Assembly: GCA_001875255.1 (NCBI GenBank)
Contig: MJAN01000011.1
Span: 1-64,000 of the forward strand
Source of the DNA: Candidatus Sabulitectum silens
Lineage (GTDB): Bacteria > Fermentibacterota > Fermentibacteria > Fermentibacterales > JCC-6
Direction: 5' to 3'
Length of the DNA stretch: 64,000 nt
Shown: piece after piece, positions 51,163-61,692 of the stretch
How positions within the stretch are numbered: position 1 is the stretch's first letter
Layout of the letters: every line of letters starts with the position of its first letter
The notes under the pieces: model-generated
What the model saw: only the letters and a program-made list of their open reading frames with translations
What the model was told of the DNA's origin: nothing
Database searches by the model: none
Translations under genes and position numbers: made by a program

Positions 51163-53042
51163 CTACCTGACCACGGCGAATTTACCCGTTCTCACCCCCT
51201 GATTACCGGAGATAACCAGGAAGTACATGCCGCTGCCCAGGGATGAGCAGTCGATGGACAGTGTGTTCATACCTGCTGAGAACTCCCGGCCGGGGTACTG
51301 GGCAACTGTCCTTCCCGCGAGATCATACACGGCGATGGACCCCGGGGAGGGCTGAGCCGCCATGAAGCCAACCGAAAGAAAGCCTCCGGGAAGTGGGTTC
51401 GGACTCAGGTTCAAACCGGCGAAGGAAGGCATTTCTCCCTCTGAAAGGCCCAGACCCTGGCCCCAGGCCCCCTCTCTGTAGTAGGCGTCAAGAAGAAGGT
51501 CGGCATTCCGCCTGAGGCCCTCGAGCCCCCTGCCTATGACCCAGCCGCCCACTATGTGCAGTTCGTCGCCGTCCTCCAGGGTGCAGATCCGGTGGAGATA
51601 AGGAAACGGTAGTCGAAAACGGGATAACCAAGGTTCATGGGATTGTCGTAGACTATGGGGAAGGGGCCGGGATTATCGAACTGGACGGCTTCAGGAGTGT
51701 TGGGGTTGCCGTACCAGTCATCCATGTAAGCGGGGCCGCTCTTGTGGGGTATCCCGTCGGGATCAAGGCCCCAGGTGAAGTCGTAGACCTCGGGGTCGGT
51801 CCCCGGGTCGGACTCCCAGTTCCACCACATGTGGGCCAGGGGAATGGGGTATCCGTAAACATCGGCGGGTCTTTCCACGGTCTGGTCCTGTTTCACCACA
51901 AAGAAGTCTATCATTCTCCATCCTATGAAGCCGTTGCAGGGGTATTCCAGCTCCTGTTCCCCGGAGTCGTCGTCGGAGGAGCCCGGAGAATCGCCGTCCC
52001 ACATGTAGCTGAGGTTCCGGGGCACCACGAGGTAGGTGGTATCCCCGACGACATGGGTGTAGTGGAAGATGGGCATTCCCTCAGAAAACAGCTCGATGCC
52101 GGTTTCCGGGTCGGTTATGTAGAGGGTGTCTGCCCCGATGACTTTTGCAAGAATGGTGAAATGATCGCTCACGCCGTTCTCATCGGTGTCGTTGTCGGGT
52201 ATGCCGTCGGCGCCGTAATAGTTGTAGTGATACCAGATGTTGTCGGGGTCATCGGGCTGAAGTGGGCTGTCCGGGTTCTGCTGGTATGTATAGTCGTCCT
52301 GGGTGCTTGCCGGGGTTCCGTCGGCGAAGAGGAACTCAAAATCGTTTTCCCCGTCGGCCCAGATGGCGTGGCCGTCGTAATACACCAGGTCGTCGATGGC
52401 GCATTCCAGGATGTCCGCTGTGGCCACATCGCAGTCCCCCCTCAGGGCAGCCACGAACCCCTCCAGGGGAACCCCGGGATTGCCGTGCTGGCTGTGATGG
52501 GTGACTATCATCTCCGTGGCCATTATCTCATCATAGCCCCCGGCCTCCCAGGACAGGTTCCTTACGGAGACCATCACCCCGTAGGGATCGTTGACATGGG
52601 ATGATCCGGTGTTCCAGTCGTCAGCGGAGTACCAGCTTTCCTCGGAGGCGGTGGGCCCCGGGGACTGATATGTCATGGGAAAACCCTCGCTGGGCCAGAA
52701 CTCCCAGTCGCCGTAGTCGGAAATGCTTGCCCATTTTGCCGCGGTACCCGGTTGGGTTGATGTGATCTGGCCGTAGCAGGAGGTGAAGAGTGAAGCCAGC
52801 CAGAGGTAATCGCTTCCACTGCCTGCGGGCCATTCCATGCCGGGAAAGTTGCTGTCAGGGTCGCCCCATGTAAGGTTATTGAGAACCCCGCAGTTAAGGT
52901 CGGAAAGGCTGTGAACCGCCCACTCGAGGTCGGGCCTTTCATCGGTGGCGCCGGGGAGGGAACCGGCCTCCCGAAGGGATCCCGCCATGGCGGGAACAGC
53001 ACTCAAAAGAACTATCAGCAGGAAACATCTGAATAAAATCAT
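51163..53042 (-). CDS. Large secreted protein with C-terminal FlgD/T9SS-like domain (one frameshift)
   Basis: About 625 residues. The signal is LFRCFLLIVLLSAVPAMAGS. The body is Trp/Tyr/Asp-rich with no recognised catalytic motif, and it contains acidic calcium-binding-like stretches (DNDTDENGVSDH, SSDDDSGEQE). After a frame change near 51560 the C-terminal 90 residues are SIAVYDLAGRTVAQ ... GSGMYFLVI ... KFAVVR, a typical sorting or FlgD-type beta sandwich that begins LNLSPNPLPG. This kind of tail marks cell-surface or secreted proteins in FCB-group and related phyla. Function of the body unknown. Confidence 0.72.
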
Positions 53043-53085
53043 CAGAAAACCCCCATTCTTTAAATAACCATCGGTTACCGCATCA

Positions 53086-53114
53086 AGTATCATTCCATCA
53101 GATCTGAGTGTCAA
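53086..53114 (-). promoter_or_regulatory. Sigma-70-type promoter of the secreted-protein gene
   Basis: On the minus strand a perfect TTGACA (53114-53109), a 17-base spacer and GATACT (53091-53086) lie about 43 bases before the ATG at 53042. The arrangement is identical to the promoter at 43232-43260. Confidence 0.7.
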
Positions 53115-53172
53115 TATACTTGATTACGCGTGTAATTTTATATGCAAAAGGTATTCTATTCAGGTGGCCGTT

Positions 53173-53842
53173 TCAGCTCAGGTAGAGCAGATACACCGCC
53201 ATTATTGCCAGGTCGATGAAGACATGGGTAACCACGGGTAGAAGCAGGGAACCGGTGCGTATCCTTATCCTCCCCCAGACCATTCCGGCGAAGAAGATGG
53301 ACACAACTGAAACCGCGGCATAGGGAAGGGAGAACAGGATGCCTGTGGTAATTCCATGATATGAGGCGTAGAAAAGGGAAGAAATGACAAGGGCACTCCG
53401 GGGAGGAACCTGTGCCATGAGTCTTCGCAGGGCATAGCCCCTCCAGAAGAACTCCTCAAGAAAACCATTGCCGATAACCATCATGGAAACGAACAGGATG
53501 GGATGTATCCGGAGAACTCTCCACATGGAAAGTGTTTGAGAAACCTCCCCGGCTTCCCATATGCGCCCCTGAGCAGCGCAAAAAACCGAACACCACCGCA
53601 AAGGAAGCCATGCCCCACAGAAGGGCGGGCAAAACTCCCCCGGTGGCAGGGACCAGCCCCAGGCTCCGAAGATAATCCCGGGGCTTCTCCCTGTGGACCG
53701 CCATGTGCAGAAGGGGCACCATCAGGCACACCCCGCCGTGGAATAGAAGGAATGTTGCGCCTATGCTCCGAAAAAGAAGCAGCCCGGCTGACACCGCCGC
53801 GGGGGCCAGTGCCATGACCGCCAGAGTGCCGGGTGAAGCCAT
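53173..53842 (-). CDS. CPBP-family intramembrane metalloprotease (one frameshift)
   Basis: About 220 residues and several transmembrane helices. The Abi/CAAX-protease motifs are present: FLEEFFWRGYALRRL (motif 1 EExxxR), SLFYASYHG (motif 2 with His) and THVFIDLA (motif 3 with His and Asp). The frame changes near 53570. These enzymes cleave membrane peptides and may give bacteriocin immunity or process lipoproteins; the substrate is unknown. It lies 21 bases downstream of the GNAT gene on the same strand. Confidence 0.85.
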
Positions 53843-53863
53843 CAGAAGGTCACCACGGGGGGC

Positions 53864-54334
53864 TCACAGTTTTTTGAACATACTGGTCATGTAGGGTATG
53901 AACCCCATCTTTTCCCAGAAGGCGGTGGATACTTCGTTGGCGTTAAGCAGCCTCATCTCCATCCTTGTAAGTCCCCTGTCCAGAAACCACCGGCGGGCTT
54001 CCTCCACCATCGCCTCACCTATACCCTGTCTTCTGAATCCGGCGCTGACGGCGGCGTCGCTGATCATCCCATAGTTCTTCTCAATGAAAACCGGAGGATA
54101 ATGGGCCACACCGGCCAGCAGGTATCCGGCGATGACTCCGCCTGTCTCGGCAACGAAGAGAATTGAATCAGGGCTTTCGAGCCTTTCCTTCAGGTGATTC
54201 AGGAAGTTGTCCCCGCCATCGGGGGACCTGGTGAACAGCGGATCTATCTCTCCGTGGAAATCCATGAGCTCCCTCCAGAGCTCAAGAACTGCTGGAAGGT
54301 CCTTCTCATAAGCCCTTCTTACCACCGGCGCCAT
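53864..54334 (-). CDS. GNAT-family N-acetyltransferase
   Basis: Intact 156-residue acetyltransferase. DAAVSAGFRRQGIGEAMVEEA carries the acetyl-CoA pyrophosphate loop (RRQGIG), and the C-terminal LNANEVSTAFWEKMGF is the usual last helix and strand. Substrate unknown. The start is directly next to the M28 peptidase stop, so the two are co-transcribed. Confidence 0.9.
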   Translation of the reverse strand: MAPVVRRAYEKDLPAVLELWRELMDFHGEIDPLFTRSPDGGDNFLNHLKERLESPDSILFVAETGGVIAGYLLAGVAHYPPVFIEKNYGMISDAAVSAGFRRQGIGEAMVEEARRWFLDRGLTRMEMRLLNANEVSTAFWEKMGFIPYMTSMFKKL

Positions 54335-55578
54335 CTATCCTTCTCCCCGGATGCTTCTGGCCAGGGCGGCGATGAAGCTATGAAGGGCCACCGCAGCCCC
54401 CGCCACCCTGCGGGTATCCACGATTCCGGGATGGTCCCTTTCGGTGTGTGTGATGTCCTGGGTCTCCATGTTGTCGATGAACCACTTCGAGGAAACCGCC
54501 AGGGCCGGTCTTCCGTACTGAAGGAAAATGCTGTGATCCCCCTGGGGCCACCGGGGGCCCTGGACGATGTCGGAATGCCCGGCCATGACCTCCCTGAGCA
54601 TCCCCTCCATGGGCCCGGGAAGATCGAAGAGGGAGAAGGCGGTCTTGCCGGTGTTCAAGCCAGCGCCGTCTATGTTGATGTTCAGCAGTATGTCATCGAA
54701 GGTGGAGCCGAACCTGTCGATGTAGTCCATCTGGCCCGGCACTGAATAGTAGTCCTCCCCGTTGAAGGCACCAGCTCCAGCGCAGGCGTTCCGGTATGAT
54801 CCCCAAGCAGCTCCGCCAGAAGAAGGAGTACGGTTACACCTGTGGCGTTGTCTATCGCCCCGGGGGTTCCCTTTTTGGCGTCTATGTGGGCGGTTATCAC
54901 CACCCTTCCCCGGGCGGGGTCTCCCCTTCGGGCAATAATGTTCCATGCCTGGGCGGGGATCCTTCTGCAGGGGGAAAAAAGCCTGCAGGTTCCCGGCGGG
55001 GTTTCCAGAAGCCTTCTCCCCTCCTCTTCGGTGATGAACACAGAGGGAACATCGAAGTCTCCGTCTTCGAACATGGGAAAGGGGTAAGCCCCGCCGGCCA
55101 GGGCTGAATTCCTTCCGGTTGCGGTGACAACCGCCCGGGGAGCAAGCTCCTCGATCCGGGAACGTATCCTGTGGTGAAGGGGCGGATTGTAGAAGCGGAA
55201 GTTCTTCGGCATTATCTGCTCCCGGGCTATCTCCCCGTGGAGGAAAAGCAGCCCGGGGCATGAGGGAAGCAGTTCCAGCTCTTCCACGGTGGACACCGGC
55301 ACTATGGCCCCTTCGGTGTCACAGCCCATGGAGTAGGGGGAGGGAAAGGCTGTGAAGCTCTTTCCCCCGGATTCAAGGGTAACCGGCGCGCCCTCCCAGT
55401 CCACAACGGAAAGCCTGTGGGATTCAACCTCCCACCCCAGTTCCTCCACCCTGTCCCTGAACCACGCGGTTGCCCTGAGGTTTCCAGGACTGCCCACGGA
55501 ACGGTTGCCGAATTCGCTGCAGAGAGTTTTAAGACAGTACTCCGCACCCTCCAGAAGCTCCGGGTATTCTCTCATCAT
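54335..55578 (-). CDS. M28-family aminopeptidase-like protein (one frameshift)
   Basis: About 415 residues with a PA-like inserted region. The zinc ligands are visible: ITAHIDAKKGTPGAIDNATG (His and Asp), INIDGAG (Asp) and the C-terminal WFIDNMETQDITHTERDHPG (His). QGDHSIFLQYGRPAL is also typical. The catalytic Glu-Glu segment falls in the frame-change zone near 54780, so its residues cannot be checked directly. No signal peptide is visible, so it is probably cytoplasmic. It is first in a minus-strand run with GNAT and CPBP genes. Confidence 0.82.
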
Positions 55579-55791
55579 TCCTCCGAGTCAGTTATCTCTA
55601 CTCACCCTTCCAAAATGTAGGGCAAGGACAATGCCAGTTGACAGGGCGCCCGGGGAAGCCGCCAGGGTCTCCCGGCTCCAATCCACACGGAACTGAGTAT
55701 TTTATCATATTAAACTCCCGGAGGAAAAGGGCAGTGCGGTTATCCCTGATTCCCGGGGTAACTCCAATGGATAGAACACAGGAGCGGCTGG

Positions 55792-57068
55792 ATGGTTGAA
55801 AAGGGTTCCGAAGCAGTGGACAGGGACTGGTACTCCCTGGACAACGCAGCGAAGATATACCCCGCCACCGCCTCCAGGGAGTCCCCTGCGGAGTTCCGCC
55901 TGGCCTTCACCCTGGAGGAACCGGTAAGGCTTCTGTGGCTACGGAACGCCGCAGAGAGGATAATGCCCAGGTTCCCCTACTATCAGGTCTACCTGAGAAA
56001 AGGGTTCTTCTGGTATTATCTTCAGAGGGAGGCCTTCATACCGGAGATCGAGCCAATGGGGAAAACCCCAATGGGGATCCCGTCGGAAACCGGGCATTCC
56101 TCCCCCCTGCTTCGAATAAGCGCCGCCGGGGCAACGGTGGCGGTGGACTTTTCCCACATCCTCACCGACGGAACCGGCGGGATAGCCTTCCTGATGGCAC
56201 TTGCCGCGGAATACCTTCTTCAGGCGGGGCTTATCGGGGAAACCCCGAAGGGGGTGATGAAGCCCGGGGACGAGCCTTCACCGGAGGAGTTCGAAGACGC
56301 CCACAAAAGGTACTTCCCCAGTGAATCAATGTCCCCGGAGGGAATGAGACCCGCCTGGCATCAGCCCGGGGTCATAATGAAACAGGGCAGAATAAAAATA
56401 CTGTCCGGCTCCATGCCGGTGGAGGAGGTCCACTCCCTGGCGGGGAAAACGGGGGTATCCATTACCGAGTACCTGGCCGCTCTCTACATCCACTGCCTGG
56501 CTGAAATGCACACCGGCGCGGGAAGAAGGATCATAAGGCTTGAGATACCCCTGGACATGCGCCGGGTTTTCCCTTCGAACACCATGAGGAATTTTTCCCT
56601 CTATCTCAGCCCGGAGATCGACCTGGAGCTGGGAGAGTGGACATTCACCGAGATCGCCACGGAGATACATCACCGGATGGGGCTTCTGAAGACCGGCAAG
56701 CAGCTGGGCAGGCAGCTCCACAGGAACGTGGGTTCCGAGTACAATCCCTGGTGAGATACCTGCCGAGGTTCCTGAAGGACATGGTGCTCTCCGCCTTTTA
56801 CTCAAGGCTCGGGGAGGGGCTTCATTCAGGTGTGCTCTCCAACCTGGGAAGGGTTCCTGTTCCCGAAGCCATGGCGGAACACATTCATGCCCTGCACCTG
56901 CACATTACTCCAAACCATGTGATGAAAAAGAGCTGCGCGGTCCTCTCCTACAGAGGAATGCTCAATATTACCTTCGCCGGGGTGGTTGAGGAAACCAGCC
57001 TGGAGAAGCTCTTCTTCGGCTTTCTGGCGGAAAAAGGGGTCCATGTGACCGTGAGGGAGGAAAAGTGA
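55792..57068 (+). CDS. Condensation-fold acyltransferase (alcohol acetyltransferase-like, one frameshift)
   Basis: About 425 residues of the BAHD/condensation-domain superfamily. The catalytic HxxxDG is in VAVDFSHILTDGTGG near residue 124. RLEIPLDMRRVFPSNTMRNFS is the structural DFG-like region and VLSNLGRVPVP the C-terminal block. The frame changes near 56745. The nearest annotated relatives are alcohol acetyltransferases and PapA-type enzymes that esterify hydroxyls with acyl groups. GTG/ATG overlap with the next gene and four co-oriented genes mark an operon. Substrate unknown. Confidence 0.78.
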
Positions 57069-57712
57069 CACCGATCTGCGACGAATGCGGAATCAGGTAT
57101 GAGGATGACCAGGCCGAATGTCCACTCTGCGCCAGGAGATCACCGCCCCAAAGGGGAAGCATTCCCGAAGCGCATTCCGCCAGGCACTTCAGGGAGGTAA
57201 TAACCTTCACCGCCTTTTCCGCCGGTCTTCTTACCTTCATCACAGATCTCGCCTACTCAGGCTCCCCGGGCTGGTCCAGAATACCTCTGCTTTCCCTTGG
57301 CTACGCATGGCTGACCATGTTCCTGCTGTCGCTTGCCAGAAGAGCCAAGTACCTCCAGGTGATGGTTGCCTGGGTATCCACCGGGGGATACCTCTACTTC
57401 CTCAGCGGTCTCACAGGCGGGGAAGGGTGGTTCTACCCCACGGCCATTTCCATGGTTGCCGCGGCGGCTGTGATCTCCCTTCTGGTCACTGCTGTCATAA
57501 GGCTCTTCCATATGTCCTTCCCGGGCAGGGTCTCAACGGGGCTTGTCGGGGTGGCGCTGCTTACGGTGTGCATAGACCTTATCCTCACCCCGGGGGTAAG
57601 CTGGTCGCTGATAACCGCCGCCGGGACAGTTCCGGTCACGGTGTTCATTGCCGGGCTTGAGAAACGGCTCAGGAACAGGGGTTCCAGCCTGGAGAAGTAT
57701 TTCCACACATAG
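57065..57712 (+). CDS. DUF6320 zinc-ribbon membrane protein
   Basis: Intact 215-residue protein. The N-terminal zinc ribbon is CDECGIRYEDDQAECPLC, followed by about six transmembrane helices. This architecture (DUF6320) commonly sits next to condensation-fold acyltransferases in other bacteria. Its role is unknown, and it may hold the acyltransferase at the membrane. The GTG start overlaps the acyltransferase stop. Confidence 0.78.
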   Translation: MTPICDECGIRYEDDQAECPLCARRSPPQRGSIPEAHSARHFREVITFTAFSAGLLTFITDLAYSGSPGWSRIPLLSLGYAWLTMFLLSLARRAKYLQVMVAWVSTGGYLYFLSGLTGGEGWFYPTAISMVAAAAVISLLVTAVIRLFHMSFPGRVSTGLVGVALLTVCIDLILTPGVSWSLITAAGTVPVTVFIAGLEKRLRNRGSSLEKYFHT

Positions 57713-57748
57713 GAACTCCCCTATCGATCTTCCGGAAAGGGAAACTGC

Positions 57749-59618
57749 ATGAAAGATGAACGAAGAGAAGCACTGGAGACCTCGAAGGGGTGCAGGCACT
57801 ACGCCATGTGCAAGATAGACAGCCTGAACACCGGAGTATGCCCATCGGGGCGAAAAAATCATTTCGTCTCCTATTATCCCCAGGGGCTCATGGACATCAC
57901 CGCGGCGTTCCTGGAGGAAAGGATTCCGGTCACACCCGGGCTTCTCCACGCCGCCGGTGAATGCACCATGTGCGGCATATGCGACCTGCAGTGCCACTTC
58001 GTAACCGGTCTCAGGCCCCTCCAGGCAATTTCCTTCCTGAAGGCAGAACTGGAAGAGCTGCAAAAAAAGGGCCTCGAGATGGAAGAACCACCGGAGGACA
58101 GCTTCCTGAAAGAACTGAGAGGAATAACCGGAGAAAAATTCTCAACATCGGACCCGGCGCACCTCATTGCCTATTCCAACGACCCCTGCCCTGTCTCCAG
58201 GGAAACCCTTCCCGGTTATGTAACCCTTCCGGAGAACACAGGGCAGCTGGCGGAAGTAGTGAAGCTCTGCAAAAGGGATGGCATTCCATATTCCGTAAGG
58301 GGTAACGGCTCTTCGGTGATGGGTTTCGTTCTGTCCTCCGGGGTGGTTATAGACACCGCCAGGATGAGGACCATGAGTTTCGATACGGCCAACAGATCCG
58401 TCACGGTGGGGCGGGCATCAGCTCCATGGAGCTCCAGAGGGAAGCCCGGAAACTGGGCTTCAGGGTAAACGCCGCGGAGCCGTCTGCACTCTACCTCGCC
58501 AATGTGATGTGCTCGGGAATCTTTTCACTTTTCAGCAGCTCTCTGGGCACAGGACTGGACAACATCATAGACGCCGAGTTCGTAAAGGATGATGGGGAGG
58601 TGACAAGGCTTTCCCGGCGAAACGGGCCGAACCCCTGCGCCTTTCAAAAGGAGGGAGCGCCTGCCCCGGGGATCTGTTCCAGGGCGGTGGTAAGGCTTTA
58701 CCCGGTTTGCGGTTCGGAATCGGCCATAGCGGTTCCCTTCGGCAGCATGGATGAAGCGGTGAAGTACGCCAGGGAGCTGAACAAAATGGGCATCGGCCTG
58801 GGGATCGGGGTCCTGGGAACCGAGTACCTCGGCGCCTTCCTGGCACCCACGGCAAAGCTGGGGGAAACCCTCAGGAAGCTCTTCAAACATGACCTGGAGA
58901 TAAACTTCATGGTGCTGGTGCTGGGCAACCGGTTTCACCTGAATGCCGCGGCGGAACTGGCTCCCTTCGTTCTTGAACAGGACATGATAAGGGCACTAAC
59001 CCTGGGGGCTGCATCCCTTGCGAAGTGCGGCATTTCATCGGTCCTCCACGGGCTGGACGGTGATGAACCGGCATATGCCGCCCTGGCGGAACCGGGAATG
59101 ATCACCCTGGTGGAGGCGGCACTGGAGCCCTCGCCGGAAAGCCTTGCCGGTGCCGTGGAAGGCGACCTCAGGAAAAAGTACCAGGAGCTCTACGCAGGGA
59201 ACGACATCACGGACATCATGTGGCTGAACGATTTCCGCATCATAAGCTCGCGAATGGGCCGGGACGGCCATGTGGTTGCCTTCATACTGTATGTCCCCCT
59301 GGATGACACCTCCCTTGCGGCAACGGTGCATGAAAGGTTTTCACTCCTGGCGAAGACGAACGGCATAAGGGGGGACTTCGGGTTCCTGACACCTATGAAC
59401 ATGGGCTCCATGGGGGTTCTCGAGTGGGACATGTACCTCGACCACACCGACCCGGAACAGGTGCAGAGGGGCCGCAGGGCAATGGGCGAAGCCGGGGCCA
59501 TGATAGAAAAGCTGAAGGAACTGGACCGGAGGATACTCTTCATAGGTTCGGTGTTCAACCAGGCTTCTGCCGCAAAGAGTCCTTCCTGCACCACAATGCC
59601 CTCCTTCAAGATGAGTGA
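57749..59618 (+). CDS. Fe-S/FAD-binding oxidase (GlcD/AGPS-like, two frameshifts)
   Basis: About 620 residues. The N-terminus has cysteine sets CRHYAMC and CTMCGICDLQC for Fe-S clusters. A PCMH-type FAD domain follows (DTGQLAEVVKLCKRDGIPYSVRGNGSSVMG-like layout, seen as PYSVRGNGSSVMGFVLSSG). The C-terminal FAD-oxidase domain extends to FNQACRKESFLHHNALLQDE. Frames change near 58415 and 59565. The second one hides the true stop (TGA 59616-59618) and makes the gene look fused to the next. It may act on a hydroxy acid, an alcohol or, as in alkyl-DHAP synthase, an ether-forming substrate. Confidence 0.75.
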
Positions 59619-60747
59619 GCCCCCCATCCTCATAACCGGGGCAACGGGGTTCCTGGGAGGCTATCTGTCCGCCGGGATCCTTGCTGGGGGCAGAAATGTC
59701 ATTCTCCTCACCGGACCCGGGGGAGATCCCCATGAGAGAATGGCAGACATCCTGGATTACATCGGTGTCCCTCCGGTTCACCCTCCCCGGGTAATGGCCG
59801 CGGACATCACCCGGTCCGATCTCGGTCTGAGCAAAAATGATCTGGATGAACTCAAAAGGGTGTACGAAGTGCTCCACTGCGCCGCGGTAACATCCTTCTC
59901 GAAGGGCAGAGCAGAACTGGTCAGAAGCGTCAATCTTCATGGAACGATAAATGTTCTGAAGGCACTTCCCTCCTGCCGCCGTTTTTATCACATGAGTACC
60001 GCCTACGTCGCGGGAAATACATCCGGCCTGTGCATGGAAAAGGAAGTGCTGCAGAATGACTTCCACAACCCCTACGAGGAATCGAAGAAAAAGGCCGAGG
60101 ACGCCCTTGTAAGCCTCTGCGGCGAAAGGGACATACCCCTGACCATTTTCAGACCATCCATTACCTACGGCGAGTCCACAACCGGCAAAAGCATCAGGTT
60201 CAATGCCCTCTACTATCCGGTGAAGGTGCTGCTCTTCATAAGGGACACAATGCTGCGTGACATTCGGGATAACCGGGGCGCCAGGGCGGAACAGCTTGGA
60301 GTAACCCTTGAAAAAGACGGAAGACTGAGTATCCCGGTAACACTCCCCGGCGGGGGCAGCCTGAACCTGATACCGGTGGATTATCTGGTGAAGGCGGTGC
60401 TGGCGGTGATGGAAAAGGGAGGAACCGGGATCTTCCACATAACGAACCCCAGGAGCAACACCGTCCGGGAGCTTGCTTCATACATACAGGAGTTCTACGG
60501 AATGACCGGAATAGGCATTTCACGTGGGGTCAGGGAGGACGGAGTCCTTCAGTCCCTCATCAACCGGTACATGAAGGTCTACTACCCCTACTTCTGTGAC
60601 AAAAGGACCTTCGACGGAACAAGGCTTCAGGAGCTGCTTAATAATGCCGTTCAATGCCCCGCCATGGACGCCGGTGTGTTCAGGACATGCATGGATTACG
60701 CCTGTGAAACGAACTGGGGAGAGGACCTTGGCTTCGGTGACAGATGA
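59611..60747 (+). CDS. NAD(P)-dependent SDR, fatty-acyl/thioester-reductase-like
   Basis: Intact 378-residue extended SDR. The Rossmann motif is ILITGATGFLGGYL, HCAAVTSFS the second block, and STAYVAGNT with NPYEESKKKAE gives the Tyr-xxx-Lys catalytic pair. FRPSITYGES follows. This is the NAD_binding_4 (male sterility / thioester reductase) type found in fatty acyl-CoA reductases. Its ATG overlaps the oxidase stop by 8 bases, as in a coupled operon. It would reduce an acyl thioester or act on a related sugar-lipid substrate. Confidence 0.8.
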   Translation: MSEPPILITGATGFLGGYLSAGILAGGRNVILLTGPGGDPHERMADILDYIGVPPVHPPRVMAADITRSDLGLSKNDLDELKRVYEVLHCAAVTSFSKGRAELVRSVNLHGTINVLKALPSCRRFYHMSTAYVAGNTSGLCMEKEVLQNDFHNPYEESKKKAEDALVSLCGERDIPLTIFRPSITYGESTTGKSIRFNALYYPVKVLLFIRDTMLRDIRDNRGARAEQLGVTLEKDGRLSIPVTLPGGGSLNLIPVDYLVKAVLAVMEKGGTGIFHITNPRSNTVRELASYIQEFYGMTGIGISRGVREDGVLQSLINRYMKVYYPYFCDKRTFDGTRLQELLNNAVQCPAMDAGVFRTCMDYACETNWGEDLGFGDR

Positions 60748-60827
60748 TACGGTTCATCTCAACACGGCAAGACTGAGCAACTTCGCTGTATCCTTTCATC
60801 CATTGAGGTCAGACGCAGGAACGTTTC

Positions 60828-61517
60828 TCATCGCAAGTTCATTGCCCATTTTGACATAGATGCAATTGCAATAGCCAACGAGAAGCTCATCAAAGTGCCA
60901 ATGAGAACATACTCAGCAAGTTTCTTGTTCTTGGCTTCCTCAAATCGCAAAATAGATTTTGCTGCAACCAGGAAACCAATTCCAGCCGGTTGATTGATAA
61001 AAATGAGAAGAAAAATCATGGCTCGTTCCAGAGAACCAATCCGGGCACCTCCACCCTTTAGGCCGTCGATCTTCAGCTGGTTGTTCTCTCTCATCTCCTT
61101 CGCGACCTTGCCCACGAAATAGCCCGCCCCGGATACAGTTGCGTTGAATCCTGCAAGAATGATAATCCATTGGTAACCTTGTCCACTGAACGGTTTTATA
61201 TAGCTGTTATTTATCATTACAATGCCGATGAGCAATAGAGTAACAATGTGAGCAATCTGATCCCAAGCAAACTTCCTGGCAGAATCTTTACTCGATTTCT
61301 GTTTTACCTTGTCAATTACAACATGGATACCGACAACACCCAGCGGCAGTTGCCAGCATGACCAATTCTGATAGAGTATGTAGACAAGTATGCCATGAAC
61401 AAGTACATGGAGGAGAAAGAAAGGAAGCCTTTCCTTACGCTTGATCAGCCAGTCTGGTTGTAACATGAAATCACCCAGGAAGTGAGCAGCAACAAGCAGG
61501 GCTAATGATTTCTCCAT
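60828..61517 (-). CDS. DUF3307 membrane protein
   Basis: Intact protein of about 229 residues with about six transmembrane helices. The N-terminal AAHFLGDFMLQPDWLIKRKE and the loop GIHVVIDKVKQK match DUF3307 (PF11750). The C-terminal part (GGARIGSLERAMIFLLIFINQPAGIGFLVAAKSILRFEE) is the conserved second half. Its base composition is visibly more AT-rich than the rest of the window and it has no frameshift. DUF3307 genes commonly pair with SatD-like genes, as here. Function unknown. Confidence 0.85.
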   Translation of the reverse strand: MEKSLALLVAAHFLGDFMLQPDWLIKRKERLPFFLLHVLVHGILVYILYQNWSCWQLPLGVVGIHVVIDKVKQKSSKDSARKFAWDQIAHIVTLLLIGIVMINNSYIKPFSGQGYQWIIILAGFNATVSGAGYFVGKVAKEMRENNQLKIDGLKGGGARIGSLERAMIFLLIFINQPAGIGFLVAAKSILRFEEAKNKKLAEYVLIGTLMSFSLAIAIASMSKWAMNLR

Positions 61518-61692
61518 AGCCGATTCTCTCCAGATTTCAGACACAGAACTTGCATCGCCCAAAAGCAAGCGAAATCACTTGCTATTGCTTATTGCAGGCC
61601 CCAGAGCTTGCTATAATCTTCTATCCCATGAAGTACATCCGCAACTATTGACCAGTAACCACGCTTAAGGGAGTCAGAAACAGCTTGTCTCG

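Noticed and set aside
58426-60747. A single 773-residue protein fusing the FAD oxidase end to the SDR reductase
   Set aside because: Near 59565 the oxidase consensus (CRKESFLHHNALLQDE) continues in another frame to a TGA that overlaps the SDR ATG by 8 bases, so these are two genes joined by an indel.
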